DNA of 64,000 nucleotides from Caulobacter sp. Root343 (GCF_001425745.1 NZ_LMDF01000012.1:115896-179895); one strand, 5' to 3'; shown: positions 1 through 9,441, numbered from the stretch's first letter. Numbers and translations: made by a program. Notes: generated by a model not told the origin, from the letters alone.

Positions 1-212
1 ATAACGGTCGCGCGGAGCGTCTGGCTTCGTCGAAACGGTATCAAACTACTCACACTCCGGGCGGCGCCCGGCGCTCCGCGTCCCTTTCCATCCCTTCAGC
101 GGCAAGCCGCGTGAGGCGGCGGAGCCGTGCGTCCCAAATCCTCCCCCAGCGGGGAGGATCAGAATCGGGCGCGCCTCGCTCAAGCGTCACTTTTCCGCGC
201 CGCTTCCCGCAA
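1..212. other. upstream region without recognisable gene
   Basis: No reading frame here looks like a real protein on either strand. The ORFs that cross it are shadows of GC-rich codons. The region may hold the end of an upstream transcription unit beyond the window edge. The only signals I can support before the first gene are the promoter and Fur-like site after about position 213. Confidence 0.4.
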
Positions 213-258
213 TTGCGAGCGATTATCATTGCGACTGCTTTGCAACATCGCTAAGAAC
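213..258 (+). promoter_or_regulatory. promoter with overlapping Fur-like operator for the TonB receptor
   Basis: TTGCGA (229-234), 15 nt, then GCTAAGAA (250-257) fits the Caulobacter housekeeping pattern TTGnnn-n(10-15)-GCTAnAwC. It overlaps an AT-rich core, GATTATCATT (221-230), flanked by two TTGCGA direct repeats (213-218 and 229-234). This resembles half of a classical Fur box. An iron-repressed promoter is inferred because the next two genes are iron genes. A strong AGGAGGAG (272-279) lies about 36 nt before the annotated start and has no in-frame start near it. Confidence 0.5.
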
Positions 259-314
259 GCTTCGCAATTTCAGGAGGAGCGCCCTCGACGGCGCGCCTTG
301 GGGACAGAACCAAT

Positions 315-2639
315 ATGCGTAATCCGAACTCCGCCGGCGTCGTAAGCCGGCCCCGTCGCGCCCTGGGCGTCGCCGCCGTCGCCGGCTTGGCCGGCCTGGG
401 CCTGGCCCAGGTCGCCGCCGCCGCTGAAATCGACGCCGCGGCGCCGGTCGCCACCGCCCCGGCCGCAGACAGCACCGAGGTCTCGACCGTCAAGATTGAC
501 GCCAAGCGCGTGGCCGACCCGTCGTCGAGCAAGTTCACCGCCCCGCTGGTCGACACGCCCAAGTCGGTGACGGTGATCCCGTCGCGGATCATCGAGCAGA
601 CCGCCGCCACCTCGCTGACCGACATCCTGCGCACCTCGCCGGGCATCACCTTCGGGGCCGGCGAAGGCGGCCAGCCGCTGGCCGACCGCCCGTTCATCCG
701 CGGCCAGAGCTCGGCCAACAACATCTTCGTCGACGGCGTCCGCGACACCGGCGGCCAGACCCGCGAGATCTTCAACCTCGAGCAGGTCGAGGTCGTCAAA
801 GGCCCCGACAGCGCCTATGGCGGCCGCGGCTCGGGCGGCGGCAGCGTCAACCTGTCGTCCAAGAGCCCCAAGGCTGACACCTTCGCGCGGGGTTCGGTCG
901 GCGTCGGGACCGACGAATACGTCCGCGCCACGGCGGACCTGAACTACGCCTTCAACGACAATGTCGCCGTCCGCTTGAATATCTTGGGAACCCAAGGCGA
1001 TACGCCGGGCCGCAAGAACGTCGACTTCAGCCGCTGGGGCGTGGCCCCGTCGCTGGCCGTCGGCCTCAACGGCGACACCCAGCTGACCGTCAGCTACTAC
1101 CATCTCGACACCGACCAGACGCCCGACTACGGCATCCCGCTGACCACCAAGACCACCGAGCCGCGCACGGCCTCGGGCATTCTGGCGGTCGATCGCCGCA
1201 GCTTCTACGGCATCGAATCGCGCGACTACCAGAAGACCAAGTCCGACATCGCCACCTTCGCCATCGACCACAAGATCAACGACGACCTCAACGTCCGCCA
1301 GGTGGTCCGCTATTCGAAGTCGCTGAACGACTACATCGTCACCAATCCCGGCGACGGCGGCGCGGCCCAGTTCGTCCAGGGCCAATGGTGGATGAAGCGC
1401 GGCACCAAGACCCGCTGGAACCCGACCGAGACGGTGGCGGCCGTCACCGACCTGCACGGCAAGACGATGTTCGGCGGCCTGGAGCACAGCTTCGACGTCG
1501 GCGTCGAGCTGAGCCGCGAGGAAAACCTCAACGCCGCCTATTCGACCTTCACCACCTCGGGCGCGGCCTGCCCGACCGGCTTCACGATCGCGGCCGCGAC
1601 CCTGACCAGCCTGGGGGCCGGCGACTGCACCCGGGTCTACGCCCCGAACGACAAGGACGCCTGGACGGGCGTGATCAACCGCGCCCCGGCCGCCCGCAAC
1701 GTGGCCAAGACCGCCGCGATCTACGGCTTCGACACCATCAAGTTCGGCGACAAGTGGCTGCTGAACCTGGGCCTGCGCCACGACAGCTATGACAGCGACG
1801 GCGTCGACGTCGCCACCACCCAGGCCAACGGCGTCTTCACCTCGGTGACCTACACGCCGCGTAACGGCTCGTGGGACTTCACCAACTATCAGGCCGGCCT
1901 GGTCTACAAGCCGACGGCCAGCTCCAGCCTCTACGTCTCCTACGCCACGTCCTCGACCCCGCCGGGCATTTCGGGCGGCGACCAGAACAGCAACACCTCG
2001 ACCGGGACCGGCAACCTCTCCACCGTCCAGCTGGAGCCTGAGGACAGCGAAAGCTTCGAGGCCGGCGCCAAGGCCAATGTCTTCCACGACACCCTGGCCC
2101 TGTCGGCCGCCGTCTTCCAGACCACGCGCAAGAACGCCCAGATCCAGATCGACGCCAACACCTACGCCCAGGTCGGCGAGGTCGAGGTCAAGGGTTTCGA
2201 GCTCGGCTTCTCGGGCAATGTCACCCCGAAGTGGCAGGTGTTCGGTGGCTACACCTACATGGACAGCGAACTGGTCCGCGGCGCCTATACCAACGTCAAC
2301 CAGGGCGACCCGCTGGCCAACACGCCCAAGCACAGCTTTTCCAGCTTCACGACCTATCGCGTGACCCGGAAGATCTCGCTGGGCGGCGGCGCTTACTACG
2401 TGTCGAAGAGCTTCGGCGGAAATCAGGGCGGGGCTGGCGGCGGGGCCAACAAGATCTACGCGCCGTCCTATACGCGCTTCGACGCGTTCGCCTCGTGGGC
2501 CGTCAGCGACAAGGTCGATCTGCAGCTGAACGTCCAGAACCTGACCGACGAACGCTACATCGCCCGCACCAACGGCGTGCACCACGCCGACCCGGCGCCG
2601 GGTCGTCAGGCGATCCTGACCTTCAACGTGAAGTACTGA
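315..2639 (+). CDS. TonB-dependent catecholate-siderophore-type receptor
   Basis: A 774-residue outer-membrane receptor that imports ferric siderophore with energy from TonB-ExbB-ExbD. Residues 1 to about 37 form a signal peptide ending in AQVAAAA. The plug domain follows (about 60-200), with the family features TDILRTSPGI, FIRGQ, NIFVDGVRD and EQVEVVKGP. The rest is the beta barrel, ending in TFNVKY with a terminal aromatic residue. Length and plug resemble Fiu-type catecholate receptors, but the ligand cannot be read from sequence. A Fur-like site precedes it and a PiuC-type dioxygenase follows, the usual partner of such receptors. A strong hairpin terminator follows the stop. Confidence 0.9.
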   Translation: MRNPNSAGVVSRPRRALGVAAVAGLAGLGLAQVAAAAEIDAAAPVATAPAADSTEVSTVKIDAKRVADPSSSKFTAPLVDTPKSVTVIPSRIIEQTAATSLTDILRTSPGITFGAGEGGQPLADRPFIRGQSSANNIFVDGVRDTGGQTREIFNLEQVEVVKGPDSAYGGRGSGGGSVNLSSKSPKADTFARGSVGVGTDEYVRATADLNYAFNDNVAVRLNILGTQGDTPGRKNVDFSRWGVAPSLAVGLNGDTQLTVSYYHLDTDQTPDYGIPLTTKTTEPRTASGILAVDRRSFYGIESRDYQKTKSDIATFAIDHKINDDLNVRQVVRYSKSLNDYIVTNPGDGGAAQFVQGQWWMKRGTKTRWNPTETVAAVTDLHGKTMFGGLEHSFDVGVELSREENLNAAYSTFTTSGAACPTGFTIAAATLTSLGAGDCTRVYAPNDKDAWTGVINRAPAARNVAKTAAIYGFDTIKFGDKWLLNLGLRHDSYDSDGVDVATTQANGVFTSVTYTPRNGSWDFTNYQAGLVYKPTASSSLYVSYATSSTPPGISGGDQNSNTSTGTGNLSTVQLEPEDSESFEAGAKANVFHDTLALSAAVFQTTRKNAQIQIDANTYAQVGEVEVKGFELGFSGNVTPKWQVFGGYTYMDSELVRGAYTNVNQGDPLANTPKHSFSSFTTYRVTRKISLGGGAYYVSKSFGGNQGGAGGGANKIYAPSYTRFDAFASWAVSDKVDLQLNVQNLTDERYIARTNGVHHADPAPGRQAILTFNVKY

Positions 2640-2666
2640 TCCCAGCCCGGAGAAGAACTTCACGCC

Positions 2667-2706
2667 GCGCCCGCCCGACAACGCCGTCGGGCGGGCGCTC
2701 CTCTTT
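2667..2706 (+). terminator. intrinsic terminator after the TonB receptor
   Basis: A perfect 13-bp inverted repeat (arms 2667-2679 and 2686-2698, 6-nt loop) is followed by TCCTCTTT. It lies 28 nt after the receptor stop, so the dioxygenase downstream may be reached by read-through or have its own promoter. Confidence 0.75.
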
Positions 2707-2773
2707 CGGGCCTTGAGCCTCGGGCCTGATCCGGATCAAAGGGGAGGATGGCGCTGACCAAGGAGCGGTCCCG

Positions 2774-3457
2774 ATGATGCTGCAGATCCCGCAGGTGCTG
2801 ACCAAGGCGCAGGTGGCGCAGGCCCGGACGGTCCTGGACGCCGGTCCCTGGGTCGACGGCAACCTGACCTCGGGCTTCCAGGCGGCGCGGGCCAAGACCA
2901 ACGAGCAGCTGCCGCAGGACTGCGAGGCGGCCCGGGCTGTCGGCGAGACGATCCTCCAGGCCGTGGAGGCCAACCCGGTGTTCGTCTCGGCGGCCCTGCC
3001 CCAGGTCATCCTGCCGCCGATGTTCAACCGCTACGGCGAGGGCATGGGCTTCAAGGACCATGTCGACAACGCCATCCGCCGCGACCCGGTTAGCGGCCGG
3101 CGGCTGCGCACCGACCTGTCGGCGACCCTGTTCCTGAGCGAGCCCGACGACTACGACGGCGGTGAGCTGGTCGTGAACGATCTCTACGGCGACCACGTCG
3201 TCAAGCTGGAGGCGGGGGACATGATCCTCTATCCCAGCGCCAGCCTGCACCACGTCACGCCGGTCACCCGGGGCGTGCGCACGGCCAGCTTCTTCTGGAT
3301 CCAGAGCCTGATCCGCGACGACGCCAAGCGCACCCTGCTGCTGGAGATGGACGTCGCCATCCAGCGTCTGACCCGCAAGGTCGAGCCGGACGACGAGGGG
3401 ATCCTGTCGCTGACCGGCGTCTATCATAACCTGTTGCGCCAATGGGCCGAGGTCTGA
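2774..3457 (+). CDS. PKHD-type Fe(II)/2-oxoglutarate dioxygenase (PiuC/YbiX family)
   Basis: A 227-residue cytoplasmic hydroxylase of the PiuC/YbiX family, which is habitually encoded beside TonB-dependent siderophore receptors. The iron-binding H-x-D is seen in KDHVDNAIRRD (about residue 96-98). The distal His lies in SASLHHVTPVTRG, followed by the Arg that would bind 2-oxoglutarate. Length is normal for the family. The ATG has AAGGAG about 9 nt upstream; a second ATG follows directly. The physiological substrate of the family is unsettled; a role in handling imported iron chelates is inferred from context. Confidence 0.88.
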   Translation: MMLQIPQVLTKAQVAQARTVLDAGPWVDGNLTSGFQAARAKTNEQLPQDCEAARAVGETILQAVEANPVFVSAALPQVILPPMFNRYGEGMGFKDHVDNAIRRDPVSGRRLRTDLSATLFLSEPDDYDGGELVVNDLYGDHVVKLEAGDMILYPSASLHHVTPVTRGVRTASFFWIQSLIRDDAKRTLLLEMDVAIQRLTRKVEPDDEGILSLTGVYHNLLRQWAEV

Positions 3458-3543
3458 ACCTAATTTCGCAGAACGTCGCTATTCCACGCGAACCATAAGT
3501 TTACGGTTGCGCTCCAGGATCCGCCCAACTTGGCGGAGACCGG

Positions 3544-6249
3544 ATGTCCCAGGCGTCGATCAACAAGAGCTCGCAAGCGTCCTCGCCCTTCGGCGAGGCC
3601 GAGGCCGCGCGCTGGTTCTTCGACAACGCCAACGACCTGTTCGCCGTGGTCTCGCCCGAAGGGCGCTTTGTTTCGGTCAATCCGGCCTGGACCGCCCTGA
3701 CGGGCTGGTCGGCCGAGGAGCTGATCGGCCAGCCCACGATCAAGTTCGCCCATCCCGACAGCCAGGCCGACCTGGCCGACGCCGGCCGGCGGATTCGCGA
3801 GACCGGCGCGGTGGTCCACGAGATCAAGGTCCGCTGCAGGGACGGCCGTTGGGTCTGGCTGCAGGGCCGCTCGCGCCGGGGCCCCAATGGCGAAATGATC
3901 GGGCTGATGCACGACATCTCGTCCGAGGTCGAAGGCCGCGCCGAACTGGCCGCCGCCCGCCGCACCCGTGAGATTCTGGCCGAGGCCGCCGGGGTCGGCA
4001 TCTGGAGCTATGAGCCCGAGGGCGAGCGGATCGACTGGTCGCCGGACGCCCTGGCCCTGCTGGGCCTGGCGCCGTCGGACGTCGCCACGGCTGAACAGTT
4101 TTTCGCCCGCCTTCCCGACGATCAGCGCGAGACGGTGCGCGAGGCCTTCCGCCACGCCACCTGCACAGGAGAGGGCGGCGCGATCGAGTTCCGCCTCCGT
4201 GGCGACGACGGCCGCTGGCAGACCTTCCGCAGCACCTATCGCGCCGAGGCGCGGCCGGGCCCGCTGTTCGCGCTCAAGGGCATTTCGCAGAACATCACCG
4301 ACGTGGCCCGCAGCCGCGACAAGGCCATCTGGAGCGAGCGCCGCGCCCGCCGCCTGGTCGAGGACGCCCCGTTCGCCGTGGCGGTCTACGACCTGGACAT
4401 GCGGCTGCGCCTGGTCAGCCCGCGCTTCCTGGAGATCTTCAAGTCGACCGAGGCCCAGGTCATCGGCAAGACCCTGTCCGAACTGACCCACGGCGGACGC
4501 CGCCGCTTCGTGGCCGGGGTGGCCCGGGCGCTGTCGGGCGAGATCGTCAACCGGCGCGAGGACCGCCTCTACGACGCCGAGGGCGTGGAGCGGGCGTTCC
4601 GCTGGTCGGCGCGGCCGTGGCTGGACGTGGCCGGCGAGATCGTTGGCGTCATCACCTACATGGACGACGTCACCGCCCTGACGGCGGTCCGGCGCGAGGC
4701 CCGGATCAACGCCCGCCGGCTGAAGGTGGCGCTGGGCGCGGCGCGGGCCGGCGTCTACGAGATCGACCACGAGAGCCAGAGCTTCTGGGGATCACCCGAA
4801 TTCCATCGCATGATGGGCCGGCGGGTGGGCTACGAGGACGTCCGCGAGGCGGTCTGGCCAATGATCCACCCCGAGGATCGCCAGCAGCTCTACGCCGCCG
4901 CGGCCGAGTGGCGGCGGACCGGCGCTTGGGGCGCGCACGAATACGACCTGCGCCTGGTCTCGCCCGGCGGCGCGCCGCGCTGGGTGCGGGTGTTCCACGA
5001 CATCCGCCGCGACGCCCATGGCAAGACCCGCAAGGCGTTCGGCCTGATCCTGGACATCGACGAGAAGAAGAAGGCCGAGCTGGCCCTGGTCGCCGCCGAG
5101 CGCGCGGCCCAGGCCGCCAACGAGGCCAAGGCCCAGTTCCTGGCCAATATGAGCCACGAGATCCGCACGCCGATGAACGGGGTGCTCGGTGTCCTGCACG
5201 TGCTCAAGCGCGAGCTGCCGGCCGGCGACAGCGCCGAGCTGCTGGGCGAGGCCCTGGCCGCGGGCCAGATGCTGTCGACCTTGCTGGACGACGTGATCGA
5301 CATCTCCCGCATCGAGGCCGGACGGCTCGACTTGAACCACGAGGCCGTCGATCCGCGCGAACTGACGCGCGGCGTGGTGCGGCTGCTGGCGGGCCAAGCC
5401 AACCACAAGGGCCTGCGGCTGGGGCTGGATCTCGCCGACGATCTCGGCTGGATCGAGACCGATCCGACCCGCGTGCGACAGGCCCTGTTCAACCTGATCG
5501 GCAACGCCGTGAAGTTCACCCTGAAGGGCTCGGTGACGGTGCGGGCGAGGAGGGGCGTCGACGCCTCCGGTCCGCGGCTGGTCTTCGACGTCATCGACAC
5601 CGGCGTCGGAGTGCCGCTGGAGGCCCAGGCCAGGCTGTTCGAGCGCTTCCAGCAGGCCGACGCCAGCACCACCCGCCGGTTCGGCGGTTCGGGCCTGGGT
5701 CTGGCCATCACCCGCAAGCTGGCCCAGATGCTGGGCGGCGAGGTCTCGTTCCGCTCGACGCCGGGCGAGGGCTCGACCTTCACCCTGACCATCTCCGCGC
5801 CGCCGGTGGCGGCGCCGGACGCGGTGACCGCGCCGGCCGAGGACCTGCTGGCGGGCCTCAAGGTGCTGGTCGTCGAGGACAATCCGACCAACCAGTTGGT
5901 CGCCCGCCGCATCCTGGAGCAGCTGGGCGCCTCGGTGCGGGTCGCCGACGACGGCGCGGCCGGCGTGGCCGCGGCCCGCGACGGGGCGTTCGACCTTATC
6001 CTGATGGACGTCCAGATGCCGGGCATGGACGGCCTGGAAGCCGCGCGCCGCATCCGCGCCCTGCCGGGGCCCGCCAGCCGCGCGCCGATCATCGCCCTGA
6101 CCGCCAATGTCATGGCCCATCAACGGGCCTCCTATCGCGCGGCGGGCATGGACGGGGTGGCCGCCAAGCCGATCGCCCCCGCCGCCCTGGTCGCCGAGAT
6201 CGTCCGCCTGTCGCGGGACGACGCCGTCGTGCGGGACGCGGTGGCCTGA
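3544..6249 (+). CDS. PAS-rich hybrid sensor histidine kinase/response regulator
   Basis: A 901-residue soluble hybrid kinase with no membrane segment. About four PAS domains come first (roughly 20-135, 140-255, 265-385, 395-515). A HisKA domain follows with FLANMSHEIRTPMNG (phospho-His about 538), then a HATPase domain with GNAVKF, DTGVGVP and GGSGLGLAI. A C-terminal receiver has VVEDNPTN, the acceptor Asp in LILMDVQMPG (about 821) and the Lys in AAKPI. All catalytic residues are present, so it should autophosphorylate and pass phosphate to its own receiver. No output domain or cognate partner gene is adjacent. GGCGGAGA precedes the ATG. The signal is unknown; the PAS domains suggest a cytosolic ligand, redox state or light. 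Confidence 0.9.
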   Translation: MSQASINKSSQASSPFGEAEAARWFFDNANDLFAVVSPEGRFVSVNPAWTALTGWSAEELIGQPTIKFAHPDSQADLADAGRRIRETGAVVHEIKVRCRDGRWVWLQGRSRRGPNGEMIGLMHDISSEVEGRAELAAARRTREILAEAAGVGIWSYEPEGERIDWSPDALALLGLAPSDVATAEQFFARLPDDQRETVREAFRHATCTGEGGAIEFRLRGDDGRWQTFRSTYRAEARPGPLFALKGISQNITDVARSRDKAIWSERRARRLVEDAPFAVAVYDLDMRLRLVSPRFLEIFKSTEAQVIGKTLSELTHGGRRRFVAGVARALSGEIVNRREDRLYDAEGVERAFRWSARPWLDVAGEIVGVITYMDDVTALTAVRREARINARRLKVALGAARAGVYEIDHESQSFWGSPEFHRMMGRRVGYEDVREAVWPMIHPEDRQQLYAAAAEWRRTGAWGAHEYDLRLVSPGGAPRWVRVFHDIRRDAHGKTRKAFGLILDIDEKKKAELALVAAERAAQAANEAKAQFLANMSHEIRTPMNGVLGVLHVLKRELPAGDSAELLGEALAAGQMLSTLLDDVIDISRIEAGRLDLNHEAVDPRELTRGVVRLLAGQANHKGLRLGLDLADDLGWIETDPTRVRQALFNLIGNAVKFTLKGSVTVRARRGVDASGPRLVFDVIDTGVGVPLEAQARLFERFQQADASTTRRFGGSGLGLAITRKLAQMLGGEVSFRSTPGEGSTFTLTISAPPVAAPDAVTAPAEDLLAGLKVLVVEDNPTNQLVARRILEQLGASVRVADDGAAGVAAARDGAFDLILMDVQMPGMDGLEAARRIRALPGPASRAPIIALTANVMAHQRASYRAAGMDGVAAKPIAPAALVAEIVRLSRDDAVVRDAVA

Positions 6250-6324
6250 CGCGGTTTTCGAACCCTCTTCCCCCTGGGCTCTGAACCACGCTAAGCAGGA
6301 CCAAAGTACGGGGAAGAAAACGAC

Positions 6325-7977
6325 ATGGCCGAAGGGGTCCAGGAACGCGCATCGATGCGCACGGTGGTGGCGGCGTCATCCGCCGGCACGGCCTTCGAAT
6401 GGTACGACTTCTTCATCTTCGGCAGCCTGACCCAGGTCATCTCCAAGACCTTCTTCGCGGGCCTCAACGATACGGCCGGTTATATCGCCGCCTTGGCCCT
6501 GTTCGGGGTGGGCTTCGCGTTCCGCCCGCTGGGCGCGCTGGTTTTCGGCAAGATCGGCGACCAGGCCGGACGCAAGGGCGCGTTTCTGGCCACGGTGCTG
6601 CTGATGGGCGGCGCGACCTTCGCCATCGCCTTCCTGCCGACCTACAAGCAGGTCGGGATCGCCTCGCCGATCCTGCTGATCCTGATGCGCTGCGTGCAAG
6701 GCTTCGCCCTGGGCGGCGAATACGGCGGGGCGGCGATCTATGTCGCCGAGCACTCGCCGGCCAACAAGCGTGGCTGGTCGACCTCGTGGGTGCAGACCTC
6801 GGCCGCCTTCGGCCTGTTCGGCGCCTTGCTGGTGATCCTGGCCACCCGCTGGGCCCTGGGCAAGCATGTCGGCCCCGAGGCCTTCGACGCCTGGGGCTGG
6901 CGGATTCCGTTCGCGGTCTCGATCGGCCTGCTGGGCGTCTCGGTCTGGATGCGGCTGAAGCTGACCGAGAGCCCGGCCTTCGCCGCCATGAAGGAAGAGG
7001 GCCAGGCCTCCAAGGCGCCCTATGCCGAGGCGTTCGGCCAGTGGAAGAACCTGAAGCTGGTGATCCTGGCCTTCCTGTCGATGATGTGCGCCCAGGGGGC
7101 GGTCTGGTACACCAGCTTCTTCTACATCCAGACCTTCATGGAGAAATTCCTGAAGGTCGATCCCGTGACCATCAACGGTCTCATGATGACCGCCACGGCG
7201 ATCAGCGCCGTCTTCTACGTCGTGTTCGGCTGGCTGTCGGACAAGATCGGCCGCAAGCCGGTGATGCTGGGCGGCATGACCTTGGCGCTGCTGTTCTACT
7301 TCCCGGGCTTCCACCTGCTGGAAAAGGCCGCCAACCCGGCCCTCGCCGAAGCCACGGCCAAGGCGCCGGTGGTCGTCATCGCCGATCCTGGCGACTGCTC
7401 GCTGCAGTTCGACCCCGTGGGCAAGGCCGCCTTCGTCACCTCGTGCGACATCGTCAAGGGCGCCTTGGCCAATGCCGGGGTCTCCTACGCCAACCAGAAG
7501 GCTCCGGCCGGAACGGTGGCGGTGGTGAAGGTCGGCGGCGTCGAGGTGACGTCCAAGAGCGCCGCGGGCCTGCCCAAGGCCGAGGTCAAGACGGTGAAGG
7601 CCGGCGTTGAGGCCCAGATCAAGACGGCCCTGGTCAAGGCGGGCTATCCCGCCAAGGCGGATCCGGCGCGGATGAACAAGCCGCTGATGCTGCTTGTGCT
7701 ATTCGTCTTCGTGATCGCCGCCACGGCCCTGTTCGGCCCGCTGGCCGCCTGCCTGGTCGAGCTGTTCCCGACCCGCGTGCGCTACACGGCGCTATCGCTG
7801 CCCTACCACATCGGCACGGGCTGGGTGGGCGGCTTCGTGCCGTTCTTCGCCTTCGCCATCGTGACGGCGGTCGGCAACATCTATGCCGGCCTCTGGTACC
7901 CAGTCGCCTTCACCCTGATCAGCGTGCTGACCACGGCCTTCCTGCTGCCGGAGACCAAGGAGCGGTCGCTGAACTAG
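6325..7977 (+). CDS. MHS-family MFS transporter with a large inserted loop
   Basis: A 550-residue inner-membrane symporter of the metabolite:H+ symporter branch of the major facilitator superfamily. The family hallmarks are ASSAGTAFEWYDFFIFG at the N terminus, GRKGAF in the first cytoplasmic loop, and a second repeat with DKIGRKPVM. Usual relatives have about 430-450 residues. The excess is one hydrophilic block at about residues 333-450, containing two Cys (DPGDCSLQFD and TSCDIVKG), between helices of the C-terminal half. The substrate is unknown; relatives carry osmolytes or dicarboxylates. GGGGAAG precedes the ATG. Its stop overlaps the stop of the convergent siroheme gene. Confidence 0.85.
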   Translation: MAEGVQERASMRTVVAASSAGTAFEWYDFFIFGSLTQVISKTFFAGLNDTAGYIAALALFGVGFAFRPLGALVFGKIGDQAGRKGAFLATVLLMGGATFAIAFLPTYKQVGIASPILLILMRCVQGFALGGEYGGAAIYVAEHSPANKRGWSTSWVQTSAAFGLFGALLVILATRWALGKHVGPEAFDAWGWRIPFAVSIGLLGVSVWMRLKLTESPAFAAMKEEGQASKAPYAEAFGQWKNLKLVILAFLSMMCAQGAVWYTSFFYIQTFMEKFLKVDPVTINGLMMTATAISAVFYVVFGWLSDKIGRKPVMLGGMTLALLFYFPGFHLLEKAANPALAEATAKAPVVVIADPGDCSLQFDPVGKAAFVTSCDIVKGALANAGVSYANQKAPAGTVAVVKVGGVEVTSKSAAGLPKAEVKTVKAGVEAQIKTALVKAGYPAKADPARMNKPLMLLVLFVFVIAATALFGPLAACLVELFPTRVRYTALSLPYHIGTGWVGGFVPFFAFAIVTAVGNIYAGLWYPVAFTLISVLTTAFLLPETKERSLN

Positions 7978-8870
7978 GCTGTCGCGACGGGCAGGACCTC
8001 GACGGACACCTCGGCCTGGGTCAGGGCATGAATCAGGGCCGGATCGACCGCTTGGGTAATCAGGCGGACGATCTGGCGACCCTCGCGAGCCAGTTGGACC
8101 AGATGTTCCGCATCGGCTCCGGCCGCATCGACACGCTCGACGTCGCGGCGAGCCATCTTCACCACCTCGGGCTCGGCGTCGCCGTCCAGCACCAATACGT
8201 CGGCGGCGCCCAGGGCGCGCACGGCGCGCAGGGTCAGCAGGTCGGCCGGGCCCTTGCCGGCGATGAAGCGCACGGTCCCTCTGCGGGCCGAGCCCTTGGC
8301 CAGGGCCTCGCGAAACAGCTGCCCGGCGCGGTCCATGTCGCCGGCCCGCGCGGCCTCGGCGGCCTCGCCCATCACGGCGTCGCGCAGGAAGGCCCGGCGC
8401 TCGTGCAAGGCCGGCAGGGTCTTGCGCACTTCGCCCTGGAACTTCGACAGCAGGGCGGCGACCCGGCCCGTGCCCTCGGGCACCTGAACCTCGATGTCGT
8501 TGCGCAGCATGGTCGCCAGAACCGGGGCCGAGCCGCCGGTGCCGACAGCCGCCACCACCTCGCCGCGGTCGATGACGGCAGGCGTGTTGAAGTCGCAGAG
8601 TTCGGGGCGGTCGACGACATTGACCAGCACCCGGGCCGCGCGGGCCGCGCTGGCGGCGGCCTGGACGAAGACCTCGTCCGGACTGGCGATGAAGGCCAGG
8701 GTCGCGCCACTGTACGAGCCGGGCAGATAGGCCGCGTGCCCGTCCAGCCGGATCATCGTGGCCGGCGAGCCCTCGAACAGCCGGGCCTTGGCCTCGGCCG
8801 CGTCGCCGGAGCCGGCGATCACCACCTTGCGGCCGGCCAGGGGAAAATAGGCGGGGAAGGAGTCCAACAC
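7974..8870 (-). CDS. siroheme synthase-type precorrin-2 dehydrogenase with truncated methyltransferase domain
   Basis: A 298-residue protein. The N-terminal half matches the CysG/Met8 dehydrogenase-ferrochelatase fold. It has a Rossmann start (AGRKVVIAGSGDAAEAKARL) and the family segments NVVDRPELCDFNTPAVI and VAAVGTGGSAPVLA. This part oxidises precorrin-2 and inserts iron to make siroheme. The last 95 or so residues resemble only the beginning of a uroporphyrinogen-III methyltransferase domain (GKGPADLLTLRAVRAL, then LAREGRQIVRL) and then stop, so methylation must come from another protein. The GTG start at 8870 begins VLDSFPAYFPLAG; the longer open frame upstream has no family similarity. 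Confidence 0.82.
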   Translation of the reverse strand: MLDSFPAYFPLAGRKVVIAGSGDAAEAKARLFEGSPATMIRLDGHAAYLPGSYSGATLAFIASPDEVFVQAAASAARAARVLVNVVDRPELCDFNTPAVIDRGEVVAAVGTGGSAPVLATMLRNDIEVQVPEGTGRVAALLSKFQGEVRKTLPALHERRAFLRDAVMGEAAEAARAGDMDRAGQLFREALAKGSARRGTVRFIAGKGPADLLTLRAVRALGAADVLVLDGDAEPEVVKMARRDVERVDAAGADAEHLVQLAREGRQIVRLITQAVDPALIHALTQAEVSVEVLPVATA

Positions 8871-8908
8871 GAAACCTCGAAAGCTGCGCCTGAATCTATC
8901 GCGGGAAT

Positions 8909-9223
8909 CTATTGCGAGCGGCAGTCGGCGTACGGACCGCCGGGGAAGCCCTTGAGCATGGCGTCCGGACCCTTGCTCCAGATCTCGGCGTCGCCAGCGG
9001 CATAGCGCGCGCCGGAGGCCGAACGGGCCAGGCTCAGGGTCTTGGTCGCGCCGCCGGCGGTCACCACGACCCGCTTGCCATGCAAGGCGTAGGCGGCGGT
9101 GAACCGCTTGCCGGCCTTGCAGCTGTAGCGGATCGGCGCGTCCGTGGAGTCCATCGGAGCGACCGTGGCGCAACCGGCCAGGGTCGTGGCCAGCACGGCG
9201 AAGGAGACGATGACGCGGCGCAA
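8909..9223 (-). CDS. MliC-like lipoprotein
   Basis: About 104 residues. The N terminus is a lipoprotein signal with lipobox LAGC. The mature part has YSCKAGKRFTAAY and ends GGPYADCRSQ, like the C-type lysozyme inhibitor (MliC) domain with its paired cysteines. It would sit in the outer membrane facing the periplasm and could inhibit lysozyme. The start is uncertain: TTG at 9223 has CGGAGG 8 nt upstream and gives a compact signal peptide (MRRVIVSFAVLA); a start at 9274 adds 17 charged residues. Confidence 0.65.
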   Translation of the reverse strand: MRRVIVSFAVLATTLAGCATVAPMDSTDAPIRYSCKAGKRFTAAYALHGKRVVVTAGGATKTLSLARSASGARYAAGDAEIWSKGPDAMLKGFPGGPYADCRSQ

Positions 9224-9441
9224 GACGAGGACCTCCGGACGATGTCGAGCGCGAGCATAGCGGGTTTCGAACACGGCGCCCGCCTGGCTTCGCCTCCGTG
9301 GAAGCGATTTTCGCCCGCTGGGCGATCCTTGTTCGAACCGCCGTTCAAAATCCTCTGGCCAAGCCGCGACTGAACGGTGTTAGGTTTGCCCATCGGCGGC
9401 CCTGTTGCGCCGCCACCGCTTTCGTTGGGAGACGAAAACGC

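Noticed and set aside
270..2681. 803-residue frame on the minus strand opposite the TonB receptor
   Set aside because: Shadow of high-GC codons; the product is Arg/Gly/Val-rich and has no signal or domain, while the plus strand carries a complete receptor.
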